Made by a program: the position numbers and the translations under genes. DNA of 64,000 nucleotides. Source: Colwellia sp. MB02u-6. Its GTDB lineage: Bacteria > Pseudomonadota > Gammaproteobacteria > Enterobacterales > Alteromonadaceae. Below are positions 1 to 9,167 of the stretch, piece after piece. The stretch is from NCBI RefSeq assembly GCF_014077095.1, contig NZ_JACGVG010000038.1:186001-250000 (forward strand). The letters run 5' to 3'. The notes beneath the pieces are model-generated. The model did not search any database. It saw only the letters and a list, made by a program, of their open reading frames with translations, and was not told the origin of the DNA. Each line of letters opens with the position of its first letter. Position 1 is the first letter of the stretch.

Positions 1-1
1 G

Positions 2-304
2 CTGCAATATTCAACTTACTCAGTTATTTCTCCAGAAGGCTGTGCCTCTATTTTGTGGAAAACGGCTGAGAAAGCACCCACAGCAGCAGAAGCTATGGGT
101 ATTACGGCTAAACGTATTAAAGAGTTAGGGCTTATCGATAGTATTATTGAAGAACCCTTAGGTGGTGCTCATCGTGATATGGATCAAATGGCGGCATTTC
201 TTAAGCAAGCGTTAAAGTCTGATCTTGCTGAACTTGATAAACTTTCCAGCGATGAATTAATTGAAAGTCGTTATGATAAATTAATGTCATTCGGCTACTG
301 TTAA
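2..304 (+). CDS. accA: Acetyl-CoA carboxylase carboxyltransferase subunit alpha, 3' end
   Basis: This is the C-terminal 100 residues of AccA; the start lies outside the window. AccA is half of the carboxyltransferase (with AccD) that moves the carboxyl group from biotin to acetyl-CoA, the first committed step of fatty acid synthesis in the cytoplasm. The reading frame opens at base 2 and contains the conserved stretch [15 protein letters not shown] followed by [12 protein letters not shown], typical of the AccA C-terminal region, and ends MSFGYC. A strong terminator follows immediately, and tilS comes next, the usual accA-tilS order in gammaproteobacteria. Identification is by sequence recognition. 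Confidence 0.95.
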   Translation: MQYSTYSVISPEGCASILWKTAEKAPTAAEAMGITAKRIKELGLIDSIIEEPLGGAHRDMDQMAAFLKQALKSDLAELDKLSSDELIESRYDKLMSFGYC

Positions 305-310
305 AACCAT

Positions 311-340
311 AAAAAGCGACCTACAAAGGGTCGCTTTTTA
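311..340 (+). terminator. Rho-independent terminator after accA
   Basis: The arms AAAAAGCGACC and GGTCGCTTTTT form an 11-bp stem with a 7-base loop, and the 3' arm ends in a T run. It begins seven bases after the accA stop, so it should end the accA transcript. It is nearly symmetrical and could also work on the minus strand. Confidence 0.9.
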
Positions 341-399
341 TATGCTTGGTAACACTTCCCTTAGTCATCATATTTTATACGCGATGTTATTTTAGAACT

Positions 400-1776
400 G
401 TGAATATAATTGAATTAGCACTGGTGAGTTTCTTTAAACCTGCACCAGAAAAACCTATTATTATTGCCTATAGCGGTGGTGTCGACTCCCAAGTACTACT
501 TGTTGCCTTGGCAAAGTTAAAACAACAGCAACAACTGCCCAATGCTATTGTTGTTTGTCATGTTAACCACGGTTTAAGTCCTGATGCCGATGCGTGGCAA
601 GCGTTTGCACAGCAAGAATGCGATAGATTATCCTTAACTTTTATCAGTCAAAAATTAAATTTAAAAAAACTCGCACAGCAAAGCTTAGAAGCGATTGCGC
701 GTGATGCACGCTATAAAGTTTTAGTGCAAGCAAGCACTGAACCTGCTTTTATTGTTACTGGTCATCATCTCAATGATCAAGCAGAAACATTCTTATTGGC
801 CTTAAAACGTGGCTCGGGATTAAAAGGTTTATCGGCTATGCAGGTGAGCTTACCGTTAGCGCAGCATACGCTTGCCCGGCCGCTGTTATCGATATCGCGT
901 ACCGATATTGTTGCCTATGCCAATCAGCGGCAACTGAGTTGGATTGAAGATGAGTCTAATACCGATGAGCGCTTTGAGCGAAATTTTCTGCGTCATCAAA
1001 TTCTTCCAACATTGAATGCGCGTTGGCCAAGTATCAATAAGACGATAGCGCGTAGTGCTGAGCATTGCCTGGAAGCGCAGCAATTGCTAGATGAATTAGC
1101 GCAGCAAGACTTAGCCGATTGCCAATATTCGTCTTGGCAGTTGTCTGTTACTAAATTGAATGCACTGAGTGAGCCACGGCTTAAAAACCTGTTACGCTAT
1201 TTTTTATCTAGTCATGATTTTTTAATGCCAAGTCGTCAGCAACTAATGCAAATATGCCAACAGTTAAATGCTCAAGCTGATAAATCGCCGGTTGTTCAAT
1301 TAGCCGCGTGTTGCATAAGGCGATATAAAGCAGCGCTATATTTAACACCTATTTTTCAGGATCTTTCACAATGGCAACAGAGTCTAGATGTAGCGGCTTT
1401 AGCCGATGAAAAATCCTTTCAGGTTTGTCTTCCAGATAAATTAGGTGTGTTGAGCTTTTCGAGTTTACTCGCACAAGAGCAAGATATAAGTCATTGGCAA
1501 GCCTTGATCAAAAAACCCAAAAACAATCAAATAGTCACAATACGTTTTTCTCACGAAAACCCTATCTGCTTACCGCAATACCGACAGCATTCACGCCCGG
1601 TAAAAAAAGTATTACAAGAGCTTGCTATCCCACCATGGCAGAGGAAAAGATTACCTTTTATATATTATGACCATGAACTAGTCGCTATAGCAGGGCAGTT
1701 TATTTGTCAGGCCTATGTCGTTGATAACAAAAGTCCAGCGTTGGCTATTTCATGGCATGGTGAACTGCCTTTTTAA
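400..1776 (+). CDS. tilS: tRNA(Ile)-lysidine synthase TilS
   Basis: TilS attaches lysine to C34 of the CAU-anticodon tRNA-Ile in an ATP-dependent reaction, so that it reads AUA. The N-terminal PP-loop ATPase motif SGGVDS is present about 22 residues from the chosen start. It is followed by HVNHGLS and GHHLNDQAETFLL, all typical of the family, and then the TilS middle and C-terminal substrate-binding domains (HSRPVKKVLQE, PFIYYDHELVAIAG). I chose GTG at 400, giving about 458 residues. A longer frame from TTG at 346 begins almost on top of the accA terminator and is unlikely; GTG at 424 is a second possibility. No strong ribosome binding site decides it. Essential gene, expected in single copy. 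Confidence 0.9.
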   Translation: MNIIELALVSFFKPAPEKPIIIAYSGGVDSQVLLVALAKLKQQQQLPNAIVVCHVNHGLSPDADAWQAFAQQECDRLSLTFISQKLNLKKLAQQSLEAIARDARYKVLVQASTEPAFIVTGHHLNDQAETFLLALKRGSGLKGLSAMQVSLPLAQHTLARPLLSISRTDIVAYANQRQLSWIEDESNTDERFERNFLRHQILPTLNARWPSINKTIARSAEHCLEAQQLLDELAQQDLADCQYSSWQLSVTKLNALSEPRLKNLLRYFLSSHDFLMPSRQQLMQICQQLNAQADKSPVVQLAACCIRRYKAALYLTPIFQDLSQWQQSLDVAALADEKSFQVCLPDKLGVLSFSSLLAQEQDISHWQALIKKPKNNQIVTIRFSHENPICLPQYRQHSRPVKKVLQELAIPPWQRKRLPFIYYDHELVAIAGQFICQAYVVDNKSPALAISWHGELPF

Positions 1777-1903
1777 AGTTACTGGGTAACGAATAAACTA
1801 GACAGTATTGGTGCATAAATGGTAAAAAATATTTGATCAATACATTATCTTAATAACTCAAATAACAATAATTCAAATAATAATAACTTAAATAAGAGCA
1901 ACT

Positions 1904-3139
1904 ATGACAACAGAAAATACTCCTTTAGAAAGTCAGTCACTTTTTAGCAAACTAAAAGCGATTAATATTGTTAATCAAATCATTATTGCTATTATTTTGG
2001 GCATTGCTTTAGCACTTGTTTCACCTGATATTGCTCAGTCATTTTCTATACTGGGCAATTTATTTGTCAGTGCATTGAAAGCGGTTGCGCCTATTTTGGT
2101 CTTAGCTTTAGTCGCGTCATCTATTGCGAATCAAAAACCGAATAGCGATGCTAATTTAAAGCCTATTGTCGGGCTTTATTTAATTGGCACTATAAGTGCG
2201 GCATTAGTGGCGGTCGTATTAAGTTTTATTTTTCCTGTGCAATTAACTTTAGATTTAGTTGGCGCCAGCGCTAATCCTCCACAGGGTTTAGGTGAAGTGT
2301 TATCAACACTAGCTTTTAAAATTGTTGATAACCCTTTCAATGCCGTTGTTACTGGTAATTTTATTGGTATTTTAGCTTGGGGCTTAGGTTTAGGCTTTGC
2401 GTTGAAAAAAGGCAGTGAATCAACCAAAGTGATGGTGCACGATTTTGCCGAAGCTATTTCAAGTATTGTCAAGTTAGTTATTCGTTTTGCACCTTTAGGC
2501 ATCATGGGTTTAGTTGCCAATACAGTAGCGACAACAGGCTTTGATACCTTGGGTGAATTTAGTCACTTAGTGCTGGTACTTTTAGGTTCAATGCTGATCA
2601 TGGCACTGATCGTTAATCCAGTCATTGTTTACTTTGTTATGCGTAAAAATCCTTATCCGTTAGTGCTAAGGTGTTTAAAAGAATCAGGTATTACCGCATT
2701 TTTCACGCGTAGCTCGGCAGCAAATATTCCGGTAAATATGGCGTTATGTGAAAAACTTGATTTACATGAGGATACTTATTCGGTCTCTATCCCTTTAGGA
2801 GCCACTATTAACATGGCTGGAGCGGCCATCACGATTACAGTATTAACCCTAGCGGCAGCGAACACTTTAAATATTGAAGTTGATTTTGCTACCGCTATTT
2901 TATTGAGTGTTATTGCGGCGGTATCAGCTTGTGGTGCTTCAGGCGTTGCGGGTGGTTCATTATTGCTTATTCCTCTGGCTTGTGGTTTGTTTGGTATTGA
3001 TAGTGACATTGCTATGCAAGTGGTAGCGATAGGTTTTATTATTGGTGTTATTCAAGACTCAGCAGAAACCGCACTGAATAGCTCTACAGATGTTGTCTTT
3101 ACTGCGGCGGCCTCACATCATATTACTAAAAATTTATAA
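1904..3139 (+). CDS. sstT: Serine/threonine:sodium symporter SstT
   Basis: A 411-residue inner-membrane carrier of the dicarboxylate/amino acid:cation symporter (DAACS, GltP-like) family, which imports serine and threonine with Na+. The protein is strongly hydrophobic with about eight to nine membrane segments. It shows the re-entrant loop and substrate region typical of Sst[12 protein letters not shown], then [14 protein letters not shown] and the downstream [13 protein letters not shown]. Length agrees with E. coli SstT (414). A purine-rich ribosome site (AAGAGC) sits upstream of the ATG. The short leader at about 1850-1895 is an AT-rich stretch of repeated CAAATAA-like words. It appears to be a single-gene unit. 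Confidence 0.92.
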   Translation: MTTENTPLESQSLFSKLKAINIVNQIIIAIILGIALALVSPDIAQSFSILGNLFVSALKAVAPILVLALVASSIANQKPNSDANLKPIVGLYLIGTISAALVAVVLSFIFPVQLTLDLVGASANPPQGLGEVLSTLAFKIVDNPFNAVVTGNFIGILAWGLGLGFALKKGSESTKVMVHDFAEAISSIVKLVIRFAPLGIMGLVANTVATTGFDTLGEFSHLVLVLLGSMLIMALIVNPVIVYFVMRKNPYPLVLRCLKESGITAFFTRSSAANIPVNMALCEKLDLHEDTYSVSIPLGATINMAGAAITITVLTLAAANTLNIEVDFATAILLSVIAAVSACGASGVAGGSLLLIPLACGLFGIDSDIAMQVVAIGFIIGVIQDSAETALNSSTDVVFTAAASHHITKNL

Positions 3140-3230
3140 TACATTTAGCTCTATTTTAGTGTGCTTTGTTACTGTCATACGGAATAAACAGAATAAAGCC
3201 ATCGTCCTGAAATAAATTCAGCTTGATGGT

Positions 3231-3267
3231 TTTACTGCTTTACTGCTTTACTGCATAAAGCAGTAAA
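3231..3267. repeat. Three tandem TTTACTGC units with an inverted copy
   Basis: TTTACTGC occurs three times head to tail at 3231-3254. After five bases the inverted copy GCAGTAAA follows (3260-3267), so the third unit can form an 8-bp hairpin. It lies about 90 bases past the sstT stop and lacks a T run, so it is a weak terminator candidate at best. It may be a slippage product or an mRNA 3' stabilising hairpin. Confidence 0.6.
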
Positions 3268-3381
3268 ACATTGTCATTAAATAAATTGTGCGGCTTAATT
3301 TCTTCTGTGGCAATAATCAGCACTTCTTAAATTACTTAATTAAGAGCATAATAACGCCAAAATTTTTGTGGATATATTATT

Positions 3382-3951
3382 ATGGTAACCGAACAGGCAT
3401 TAAAGCAACGCAGTAACTCAAGTTGTGAACTTTGTACTTCAACTAACAACTTAACGGTATTTCCTGTGCCGCCGACCAGTGATTTAAGTGCCCAGCAAAG
3501 CATTTATTTGTGTAGCGTTTGTTTAGCACAAGTCGAAGGCCATGCTGAACTCGACATTAATCATTTACGTTGTTTAACTGATGCGATGTGGAATCAAGAA
3601 CCTGCAGTGCAAGTCATGGCTTATCGTATGCTACATAAATTGTCAGCAGAAAGCTGGGCGCAAGATGCGCTAGATATGATTTATCTAGAGGATGCGGTAA
3701 AAACATGGGCAGAGCAGGGTATAGCTGCCGCTGAGCGCGAAGGGCCAACGCGCGATAGCAATGGCGCTGAATTGCAAGATGGCGATAATGTCACTTTGAT
3801 TAAAGATCTAAAAGTTAAAGGCGCAAACTTTACCGCTAAACAAGGCACTATGGTGCGTGGTATTAGCTTAACGGACAATCCAGAGCATATTGAAGGTAAA
3901 GTTAACGGAACGCGTATTGTTCTAGTAGCTAGCTATTTAAAGAAAGCCTAA
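3382..3951 (+). CDS. yjdM: PhnA/YjdM family zinc-ribbon protein
   Basis: A 189-residue protein of the PhnA (YjdM) family. The N-terminal part carries a zinc ribbon with two cysteine pairs (CELC about residue 16 and CSVC about residue 46). The C-terminal SH3-like domain has the family signature DSNGAELQDGDNVTLIKDLK followed by VKG and a GT-rich strand. Despite the historical name, E. coli PhnA is not established as a phosphonoacetate hydrolase and the role is unclear. No phosphonate genes are nearby. The protein is longer at the N-terminus than E. coli YjdM (about 111 residues), matching the longer form seen in many marine bacteria. Start ATG at 3382; no convincing ribosome site is visible. 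Confidence 0.85.
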   Translation: MVTEQALKQRSNSSCELCTSTNNLTVFPVPPTSDLSAQQSIYLCSVCLAQVEGHAELDINHLRCLTDAMWNQEPAVQVMAYRMLHKLSAESWAQDALDMIYLEDAVKTWAEQGIAAAEREGPTRDSNGAELQDGDNVTLIKDLKVKGANFTAKQGTMVRGISLTDNPEHIEGKVNGTRIVLVASYLKKA

Positions 3952-3960
3952 CTTTAAAGC

Positions 3961-4089
3961 AGCGCTAATCGCTATGATGACACCTTTTTTTCTTTGTATT
4001 TAGGGGCAAGATTAAATAATGAGCGGGTAAGTTTATCTTTAGTTTTTGGGGCATTACTGGTTATGTGTGGTTTAGCATTGTATCAGTAG
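3961..4089 (+). pseudogene. Probable decayed C-terminus of a DMT/EamA-type permease
   Basis: In frame 1 directly after phnA, an open stretch without any start codon encodes about 42 residues ending at TAG 4087. Its end, SLSLVFGALLVMCGLALYQ, resembles the last membrane helix of EamA/DMT transporters, where a 'LGE-L-...-GALLI-G-L' pattern is usual; the preceding YLGARLNNERV fits the loop before that helix. No upstream part of such a gene is visible. I infer a gene remnant left by deletion. It could also be chance; a translated search would decide. Confidence 0.4.
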
Positions 4090-4162
4090 GACGCTAAAAC
4101 TAAGTGCCGAAAAATAAAACCTGCTTAATAGTCAGCTTAAATATAATTACCGTTAAAATAAT

Positions 4163-4194
4163 AACGCCAACTGCTTATGCACTTGGCGTTTTTT
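4163..4194. terminator. Hairpin with T run between the phnA region and the DUF885 gene
   Basis: The arms AACGCCAA and TTGGCGTT, with an inner TGC/GCA pairing, are followed by TTTTT on the plus strand. On the minus strand the hairpin is followed by an AT-rich stretch. It can end transcripts arriving from both sides of this convergent gap (3952-4329), which otherwise holds only the permease remnant. Confidence 0.75.
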
Positions 4195-4329
4195 ATATCC
4201 AGGATGAATGGTTAGCTTTTATGTTTTCGACAAAGCTAAGTACCGACATCCATCTTGTCAATGCCAGGATCACATGGATGTGAAAGAGTGGCAATACTTA
4301 ACGTATTCTAAGCTTAACTCATCATAGCT

Positions 4330-6189
4330 TTAACGATTTAATGCGATGTAGTCATTAACCATAGCTTCTAATACGTTAAGCGGTACTGCGCCATTGGTTA
4401 AGACAACATCATGAAATTGGCGGATATCAAACTTATCACCTAACTGTTGTTTTGCTTTGGCTCGTAACTGCACAATTTTCAACATACCAATTTTATATGC
4501 TGTGGCTTGTGAAGGCATCACGGCATGACGTTCAACCATTTTTATCGCATCAGACTCTGCATTTGGCGTATTATTCATGTAATACGCTAGGCTTTTTGTA
4601 CGATCCCATTTTTTATTGTGCATGCCAGTATCAACCACTAAACGGCAAGCGCGCCAAAGCTCCATTGCCAAACGGCCAAAGTCGGCGTAAGGGTCTTGAT
4701 AAAAGCCAATTTCTTTTGGGATCATCTCTGAATATAAACCCCAACCTTCACTATAAGCGGTGTAACCACCAAACTTTCTAAATTTTGGAATACCTTCAAG
4801 TTCTTGTTTTAGCGCTATTTGCATATGATGGCCAGGAATGCCTTCATGGTAAGCAAGTGCTTCCATTTGATAAGTTGGCATAGCTGCCATATCGTGAAGG
4901 TTAGCGTAGTAAATACCAGGGCGTGAGCCATCAGGGGCGGGTTGTTGGTAAAAGGCTTTACCCGCAGATTTCTCTCTAAACGCTTCAACTTGTTTAACTT
5001 TTAAGTCTGCTTTTGGTTTAGTAATAAATAACTGATCTAGCTCACCTTTCATGGTATTAATGATGTCAGTTGCTTCAGTTAAATAACGCTGACGGCCAGC
5101 TTCATCGCCAGCATAATAAAATTGTGGGTCGTGGCGCATAAATTGGAAAAACTCGTTTAATGAGCCTTCAAAGTTAACTTTTTTCATGATCACGCGCATT
5201 TCATCATGTATGCGTGCAACTTCATCTAAACCAATTTTATGAATTTCATCTGCAGTTAATTCAGTGGTGGTTGTTCGGTTTAGGGCATTATTATAAAATT
5301 TATCGCCTTGTGGAAATTTCCAGGCACCGTAGTTATCATCAGCTTGTTGTTCAAGTTCAGTTAAGTAGCTGACTAATTGTTGATAACCGGCCTTAAATTC
5401 AGAGGTTAACGCGTTTGCGAGCTCATCAGTTAAGGACTGTTTCTCTTCATCAGAGAGCTCTAATTGTGCTATTTTTTTATTAAAGTCTGCGAATAAAGTG
5501 CTGTCAGTTTTATTATCAAATGGGGCACCTACCAGTAAATTGCTTGCATCGCGTATGGTATGAGCAAAAACAAATTTGGGGGCAATAATACCTTTATCCG
5601 CTCTGATTTTAAGTTGATCAACCAATTGCTCCAGTAACAGTTTCGAGTTCCTTACCCGGGCAATATAGTCATGGGCTTGCTTAGTGTCTTTAATACTATG
5701 TTGGTTAATGAGTAATGCGGGTATTTGTGAGTGAACTCCAAACATTTGGTTAACAGGGTAGCTATGGTGACGCCAAGGATAGTCAGCAATTTTTTGTGTT
5801 AATTTTTGTGAAAGTAGCTGGTAGCTCAACTGGGTTTGCTTATCGACATTATTGATGTCGATAACTTGAATCCTTTGCAGCGCTTGTTTAGCAAATTCGA
5901 GCTCTTGAGCACTATTTTTCTCTGATAGATCTTGCCACTTATCGTAGTCAGTTTTAATACCAAGATAGGTTTGTCTAACAGGATTACGATTAACGCCTTC
6001 CATAAAAATAGTGTCAAATAGCTCATTTGCCACTTGAGAAGCCTTAGTTTTGCTATTCTTTTGTGCTGATGTAGATGGCATTGCAGGCGAATTATTGCCT
6101 TTAACAACGGGTGCTATAGTCTCATTACTGCAAGCAACGGATAGTACCGCGGTAATAGAGATAACAATAAGTGATTTATTGAAGGTCAT
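4330..6189 (-). CDS. DUF885 family lipoprotein (putative zinc metallopeptidase)
   Basis: A 619-residue exported lipoprotein. The signal peptide has a lipobox-like VLSVAC with the lipidated cysteine at about residue 20. The bulk of the protein matches the DUF885 family of large helical putative metallopeptidases. The key motif YHEGIPGHHMQIAL near residue 445, with HExxxGHH, is the presumed zinc site. The C-terminal region GYTAYSEGWGLYSE provides another conserved glutamate patch. Such proteins are common in Alteromonadales and are thought to be periplasmic or membrane-bound carboxypeptidase-like enzymes, but the substrate is unknown. An AGGAC ribosome site lies upstream of the ATG. It is divergent from the small acetyltransferase gene. 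Confidence 0.85.
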   Translation of the reverse strand: MTFNKSLIVISITAVLSVACSNETIAPVVKGNNSPAMPSTSAQKNSKTKASQVANELFDTIFMEGVNRNPVRQTYLGIKTDYDKWQDLSEKNSAQELEFAKQALQRIQVIDINNVDKQTQLSYQLLSQKLTQKIADYPWRHHSYPVNQMFGVHSQIPALLINQHSIKDTKQAHDYIARVRNSKLLLEQLVDQLKIRADKGIIAPKFVFAHTIRDASNLLVGAPFDNKTDSTLFADFNKKIAQLELSDEEKQSLTDELANALTSEFKAGYQQLVSYLTELEQQADDNYGAWKFPQGDKFYNNALNRTTTTELTADEIHKIGLDEVARIHDEMRVIMKKVNFEGSLNEFFQFMRHDPQFYYAGDEAGRQRYLTEATDIINTMKGELDQLFITKPKADLKVKQVEAFREKSAGKAFYQQPAPDGSRPGIYYANLHDMAAMPTYQMEALAYHEGIPGHHMQIALKQELEGIPKFRKFGGYTAYSEGWGLYSEMIPKEIGFYQDPYADFGRLAMELWRACRLVVDTGMHNKKWDRTKSLAYYMNNTPNAESDAIKMVERHAVMPSQATAYKIGMLKIVQLRAKAKQQLGDKFDIRQFHDVVLTNGAVPLNVLEAMVNDYIALNR

Positions 6190-6440
6190 GTTTGAGTCCT
6201 ATTTTAGTTTATGCACTATATTGCCGTTATCTTTCGTTAGCGATCAAGCATGCCGCGCTCAATGGTGGTTTTTTTGCGATGACTTTCAGTTATTCTCTCA
6301 GAGTTCAAAGAAGAAAATTATGGTTTACCTCATTAATCAACTTGCTATAGTAGTGGCATTGGTGGGTAAATTATTCGCCTTCGAGGTGACAAATAAATAA
6401 AGTATTGGCAAGTAATAGCCTTAGCCAAAAGCGTGCAGCT

Positions 6441-6875
6441 ATGGTTAGCTTTCGACGGGCAATAATAAACGATAGAGCTTTTCTATTAAGCTTACGAAAA
6501 GTAACGATGAACAAGCATTTACAATATGCTGGACTTTATCTTGATGATACGGCTCATCTGCTGGGCATTGATGAGTACTTTTCTGATTCGTATATTATTT
6601 CATACCAAAATAAAGCGATTGGATTATTAAAATTAGGCTTGTTTGCTGATAAAATTCATCTGCGCCAATTTCAGTTATTACCGCAATATCAAGGTTTAGG
6701 AATCGGCAGCAGAGTGCTTGAGTTAGTTAAGTGTAAAGCTCAAGCCAAACAGCTCGCTATTACCTTAAATGTGTTGTTAAAAAATCCGGCTAGGCAGTTA
6801 TATTTACGCCATGATTTTGTTGTTATGGATAGTAATAAACTTGAGTATCAAATGCGTTGGCAATGTCAGCAGTAA
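6441..6875 (+). CDS. GNAT family N-acetyltransferase
   Basis: A small GNAT-fold protein of about 144 residues that should transfer an acetyl group from acetyl-CoA to an amine; the substrate is not predictable. The acetyl-CoA pyrophosphate loop is visible as LPQYQGLGIGSRVLE (Q-x-x-G-x-G/A pattern), followed by the LNVLLKNPARQLYLRHDF strand-helix region common in GNATs, including a conserved N-x-x-A-x-x-L-Y motif. I chose ATG at 6441. The frame runs back to a TTG at 6405 but the extra residues do not look like GNAT sequence. No clear ribosome binding site is present for either. A possible 26-codon membrane peptide lies just upstream (6320-6400). Confidence 0.75.
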   Translation: MVSFRRAIINDRAFLLSLRKVTMNKHLQYAGLYLDDTAHLLGIDEYFSDSYIISYQNKAIGLLKLGLFADKIHLRQFQLLPQYQGLGIGSRVLELVKCKAQAKQLAITLNVLLKNPARQLYLRHDFVVMDSNKLEYQMRWQCQQ

Positions 6876-7008
6876 CGAGCAAGTATCAGATCTTTAACCG
6901 TTTAAAAATAGCCGCTTAAAATTTTAGTGCTTTTGCACATTATATGCTGGATGACTTTTCTCTAATTAAAGGCTAAAACTGACTTTAAAGCTAAAAAGCA
7001 TAATCAGT

Positions 7009-8424
7009 TTAGTAAATTTTACCTTCAGTGGCTACTTGCGCTTTATCAATACGTGTTGGTGTTACTGCGCCGTCAACAAGTGACTGTGTTGCTGTGGCTA
7101 ACGATTCAATGACTTTATGCATCGATGATAAGTCTAAGCTACTAATCTCGTCGCTAACTTGATGATAATGTTGGTCCTTATCGAGTTGTGTACTGCTAAA
7201 ACTGTGTGCAGGTACACCTAAACGCGCTAAAGTTGCATTGTCTGAGCGATAAAATAGCCCTTGTTTTGGGTAGGGGTCTTGGTATATTTTTGTGTTAAGT
7301 TTGATGAGTTTTTCATTGAGTAATGCGCCTAAATTAGAGCGTTCCATACCCGTCATCCAAACGTTTCCTGGGCCAAATTTAGATGGTTTGCCAATCATTT
7401 CAATATTGATCATGGCAACCACGTTATCAGGGTTAAGCTGCTGTGAAAAATAGCTAGAGCCAAAACCGCCAATCTCTTCAGCCGTAAAAGCACTAAAAAT
7501 TAATGTACGTTTGTTATCGCCTTTTTGAGCGTAATATTGCGCTAAATTTAATACCGCTGTCGTACCTGATGCATTGTCATCAGCGCCATTATAGATTTTT
7601 TTACCATCTTCTGTCATACCCAAGTGGTCGTAATGTGATGAGTATAAAACGATTTCTTTAGGGCTTTCAATACCGGGTAAGACACCCACTACATTGGTTA
7701 GCAATTGTTTAGTTATTATTGCACTGGCGTTAACACTATAGTTTTCAATTTCATTTTCGTCACTTAATACCATAACAATAGCACCAGGATGTTCAAGTGA
7801 AAGCTTTGTTAAGCCACGATTAAAATAGTTTTGATAGGACTTAAAGCTTTTGGCATGTACGCTATTGATAATAACTAAGTGTTGACCACCAACTTGGTTT
7901 AACTCAGTTAAGATTTTACCTAGATCATCGGTTTTATCTACTCTATGGCTTTGTGCATTACCGAATTGCCAATTTAATTGCTCCATCGTTGTCGCTATAG
8001 CCAAGTATTCAGGACTAATTTTTTTACTATTTAACACCACGTTAAGCGTTTGAGCTTGAATTTGATTGACGGTAAAAGCTTGTAAGAACAGCGCAGGTTT
8101 ATCTTTGGCGTCAACAATCGAATTAATGGCTGTTTTACTTAACGAGAGATTACTTTGCAGGGGCTTTAGGCCAATTTTAGCAAAACGCTGAGCAATATAA
8201 TTTGCTGCTTGGTCAATTTCAAGGCTAAAACTTGCCCGACCTTTTAAATTATCAGCGGCTAAATAGGTAATATCTTTGACCACTTGTTTTAACGGTATTG
8301 TTGCTGCAAGGCTAGAGAATGAGCAGGTAATCACTAGCATAACTGACAAGATTTTGATTTTATAATCAGTGTTTTTCTCTAGTGTAGAATTAAATGTGCG
8401 CATCATAGTTATTGGTGTTGCCAT
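7009..8424 (-). CDS. M28 family zinc aminopeptidase with an inserted domain, exported
   Basis: A 471-residue secreted metallopeptidase. An N-terminal signal peptide is seen (KIKILSVMLVITCSFSSLAA). The M28 co-catalytic zinc ligands are all in place: SSHYDHLG (His, and the Asp after the HY pair), GADDNASGT (bridging Asp), FTAEEIGGFGS (catalytic and metal-binding Glu pair), MINIEMIG and HYHQVSDEI (final His). The stretch of about 110 residues between the N-terminal part and SSHYDHLG probably is a PA-like inserted domain. It should trim N-terminal residues from peptides in the periplasm or outside the cell. Start codon choice among three nearby ATGs (residues 1, 7, 8) is uncertain because no ribosome site is visible. 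Confidence 0.88.
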   Translation of the reverse strand: MATPITMMRTFNSTLEKNTDYKIKILSVMLVITCSFSSLAATIPLKQVVKDITYLAADNLKGRASFSLEIDQAANYIAQRFAKIGLKPLQSNLSLSKTAINSIVDAKDKPALFLQAFTVNQIQAQTLNVVLNSKKISPEYLAIATTMEQLNWQFGNAQSHRVDKTDDLGKILTELNQVGGQHLVIINSVHAKSFKSYQNYFNRGLTKLSLEHPGAIVMVLSDENEIENYSVNASAIITKQLLTNVVGVLPGIESPKEIVLYSSHYDHLGMTEDGKKIYNGADDNASGTTAVLNLAQYYAQKGDNKRTLIFSAFTAEEIGGFGSSYFSQQLNPDNVVAMINIEMIGKPSKFGPGNVWMTGMERSNLGALLNEKLIKLNTKIYQDPYPKQGLFYRSDNATLARLGVPAHSFSSTQLDKDQHYHQVSDEISSLDLSSMHKVIESLATATQSLVDGAVTPTRIDKAQVATEGKIY

Positions 8425-8517
8425 AGTATTTAAAGCTTTTTTTATTTAATTTTCACATTGATAATCAAGTGGTTAACGCTAAGTGTTGTTATTCAATTAG
8501 CGCATACTAGGCTTAGG

Positions 8518-9051
8518 CTATTTAATTTTATTGAGTTCAATTAATAGTGATTGTTCACCACAGGTAAGCCAACACTGTCCATCTTGTATGCTCACTTGAA
8601 ACTCCATAGAGCGATTGGCTAGTAGCTCCAAAGCTTGTGATGTTTCTTCACTAAAGCTTTCCACCGATAGTTTATTGAGTTGATTTAGTTTACTTTTAGA
8701 TTGTTGCCACCAAGTGTCTACGCTGCTGCCATAACAATAAAGCTTTACTTGTTGGGCACGATTACAGGCTTTTTTCAGCCTTTTTTCATCGAGTTGGCCT
8801 AGTTCAATCCATAGTTCAATGACATCACTGTAATTAACTCGCCAAATGGCCGCTTCGTCCTCATCACTAACACCTTTACCAAATTGTAGGTTTTCACTAG
8901 CATTGAGGACATACGCAATGAGTCTGATCATCATACGACGGTCATTCTCAGAAGGGTGCTGTGCTATGGTTAATTGTATAGTGTCATAATAGTGACGGTC
9001 CATATCAGAGAGATGGATCGTCGCTTTTTTGATGGTTGCTTTTAAGGCCAT
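8518..9051 (-). CDS. yaeQ: YaeQ family protein
   Basis: A 177-residue protein matching YaeQ over its full length: MALKATIKKATIHLSDMDRHYY at the start, then HPSENDRRMMIRLIAY, with FGKGVSDEDEAAIW and WIELGQLDEKRLKKAC in the middle. YaeQ has a PD-(D/E)XK nuclease-like fold; the role is not established (E. coli YaeQ was once reported to compensate loss of RfaH, which is not settled). The conserved GxxSDEDEAAIW and ELGQ/D residues correspond to the nuclease-like core. It stands alone between the M28 gene and the gloA-like gene on the same strand. Confidence 0.9.
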   Translation of the reverse strand: MALKATIKKATIHLSDMDRHYYDTIQLTIAQHPSENDRRMMIRLIAYVLNASENLQFGKGVSDEDEAAIWRVNYSDVIELWIELGQLDEKRLKKACNRAQQVKLYCYGSSVDTWWQQSKSKLNQLNKLSVESFSEETSQALELLANRSMEFQVSIQDGQCWLTCGEQSLLIELNKIK

Positions 9052-9167
9052 GAAGGTTCTGAGTATTATTTTTGATTAATTAATTCAGTATATTAACGCG
9101 TATTAAGTCCGTGTGATAGCAACTTATAACAAGTGAATTAATTAATTTTCAGCTTGTATGGACTCTT

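Noticed and set aside
3382-3951. Phosphonoacetate hydrolase as a function for the PhnA protein
   Set aside because: The historical assignment is not supported for this zinc-ribbon family, and no phosphonate genes are near.
6050-6400. 116-codon plus-strand frame opposite the DUF885 signal peptide
   Set aside because: Its first half is antisense to the DUF885 start and no ribosome site precedes it; only the last 26 codons are kept as a weak small-peptide candidate.
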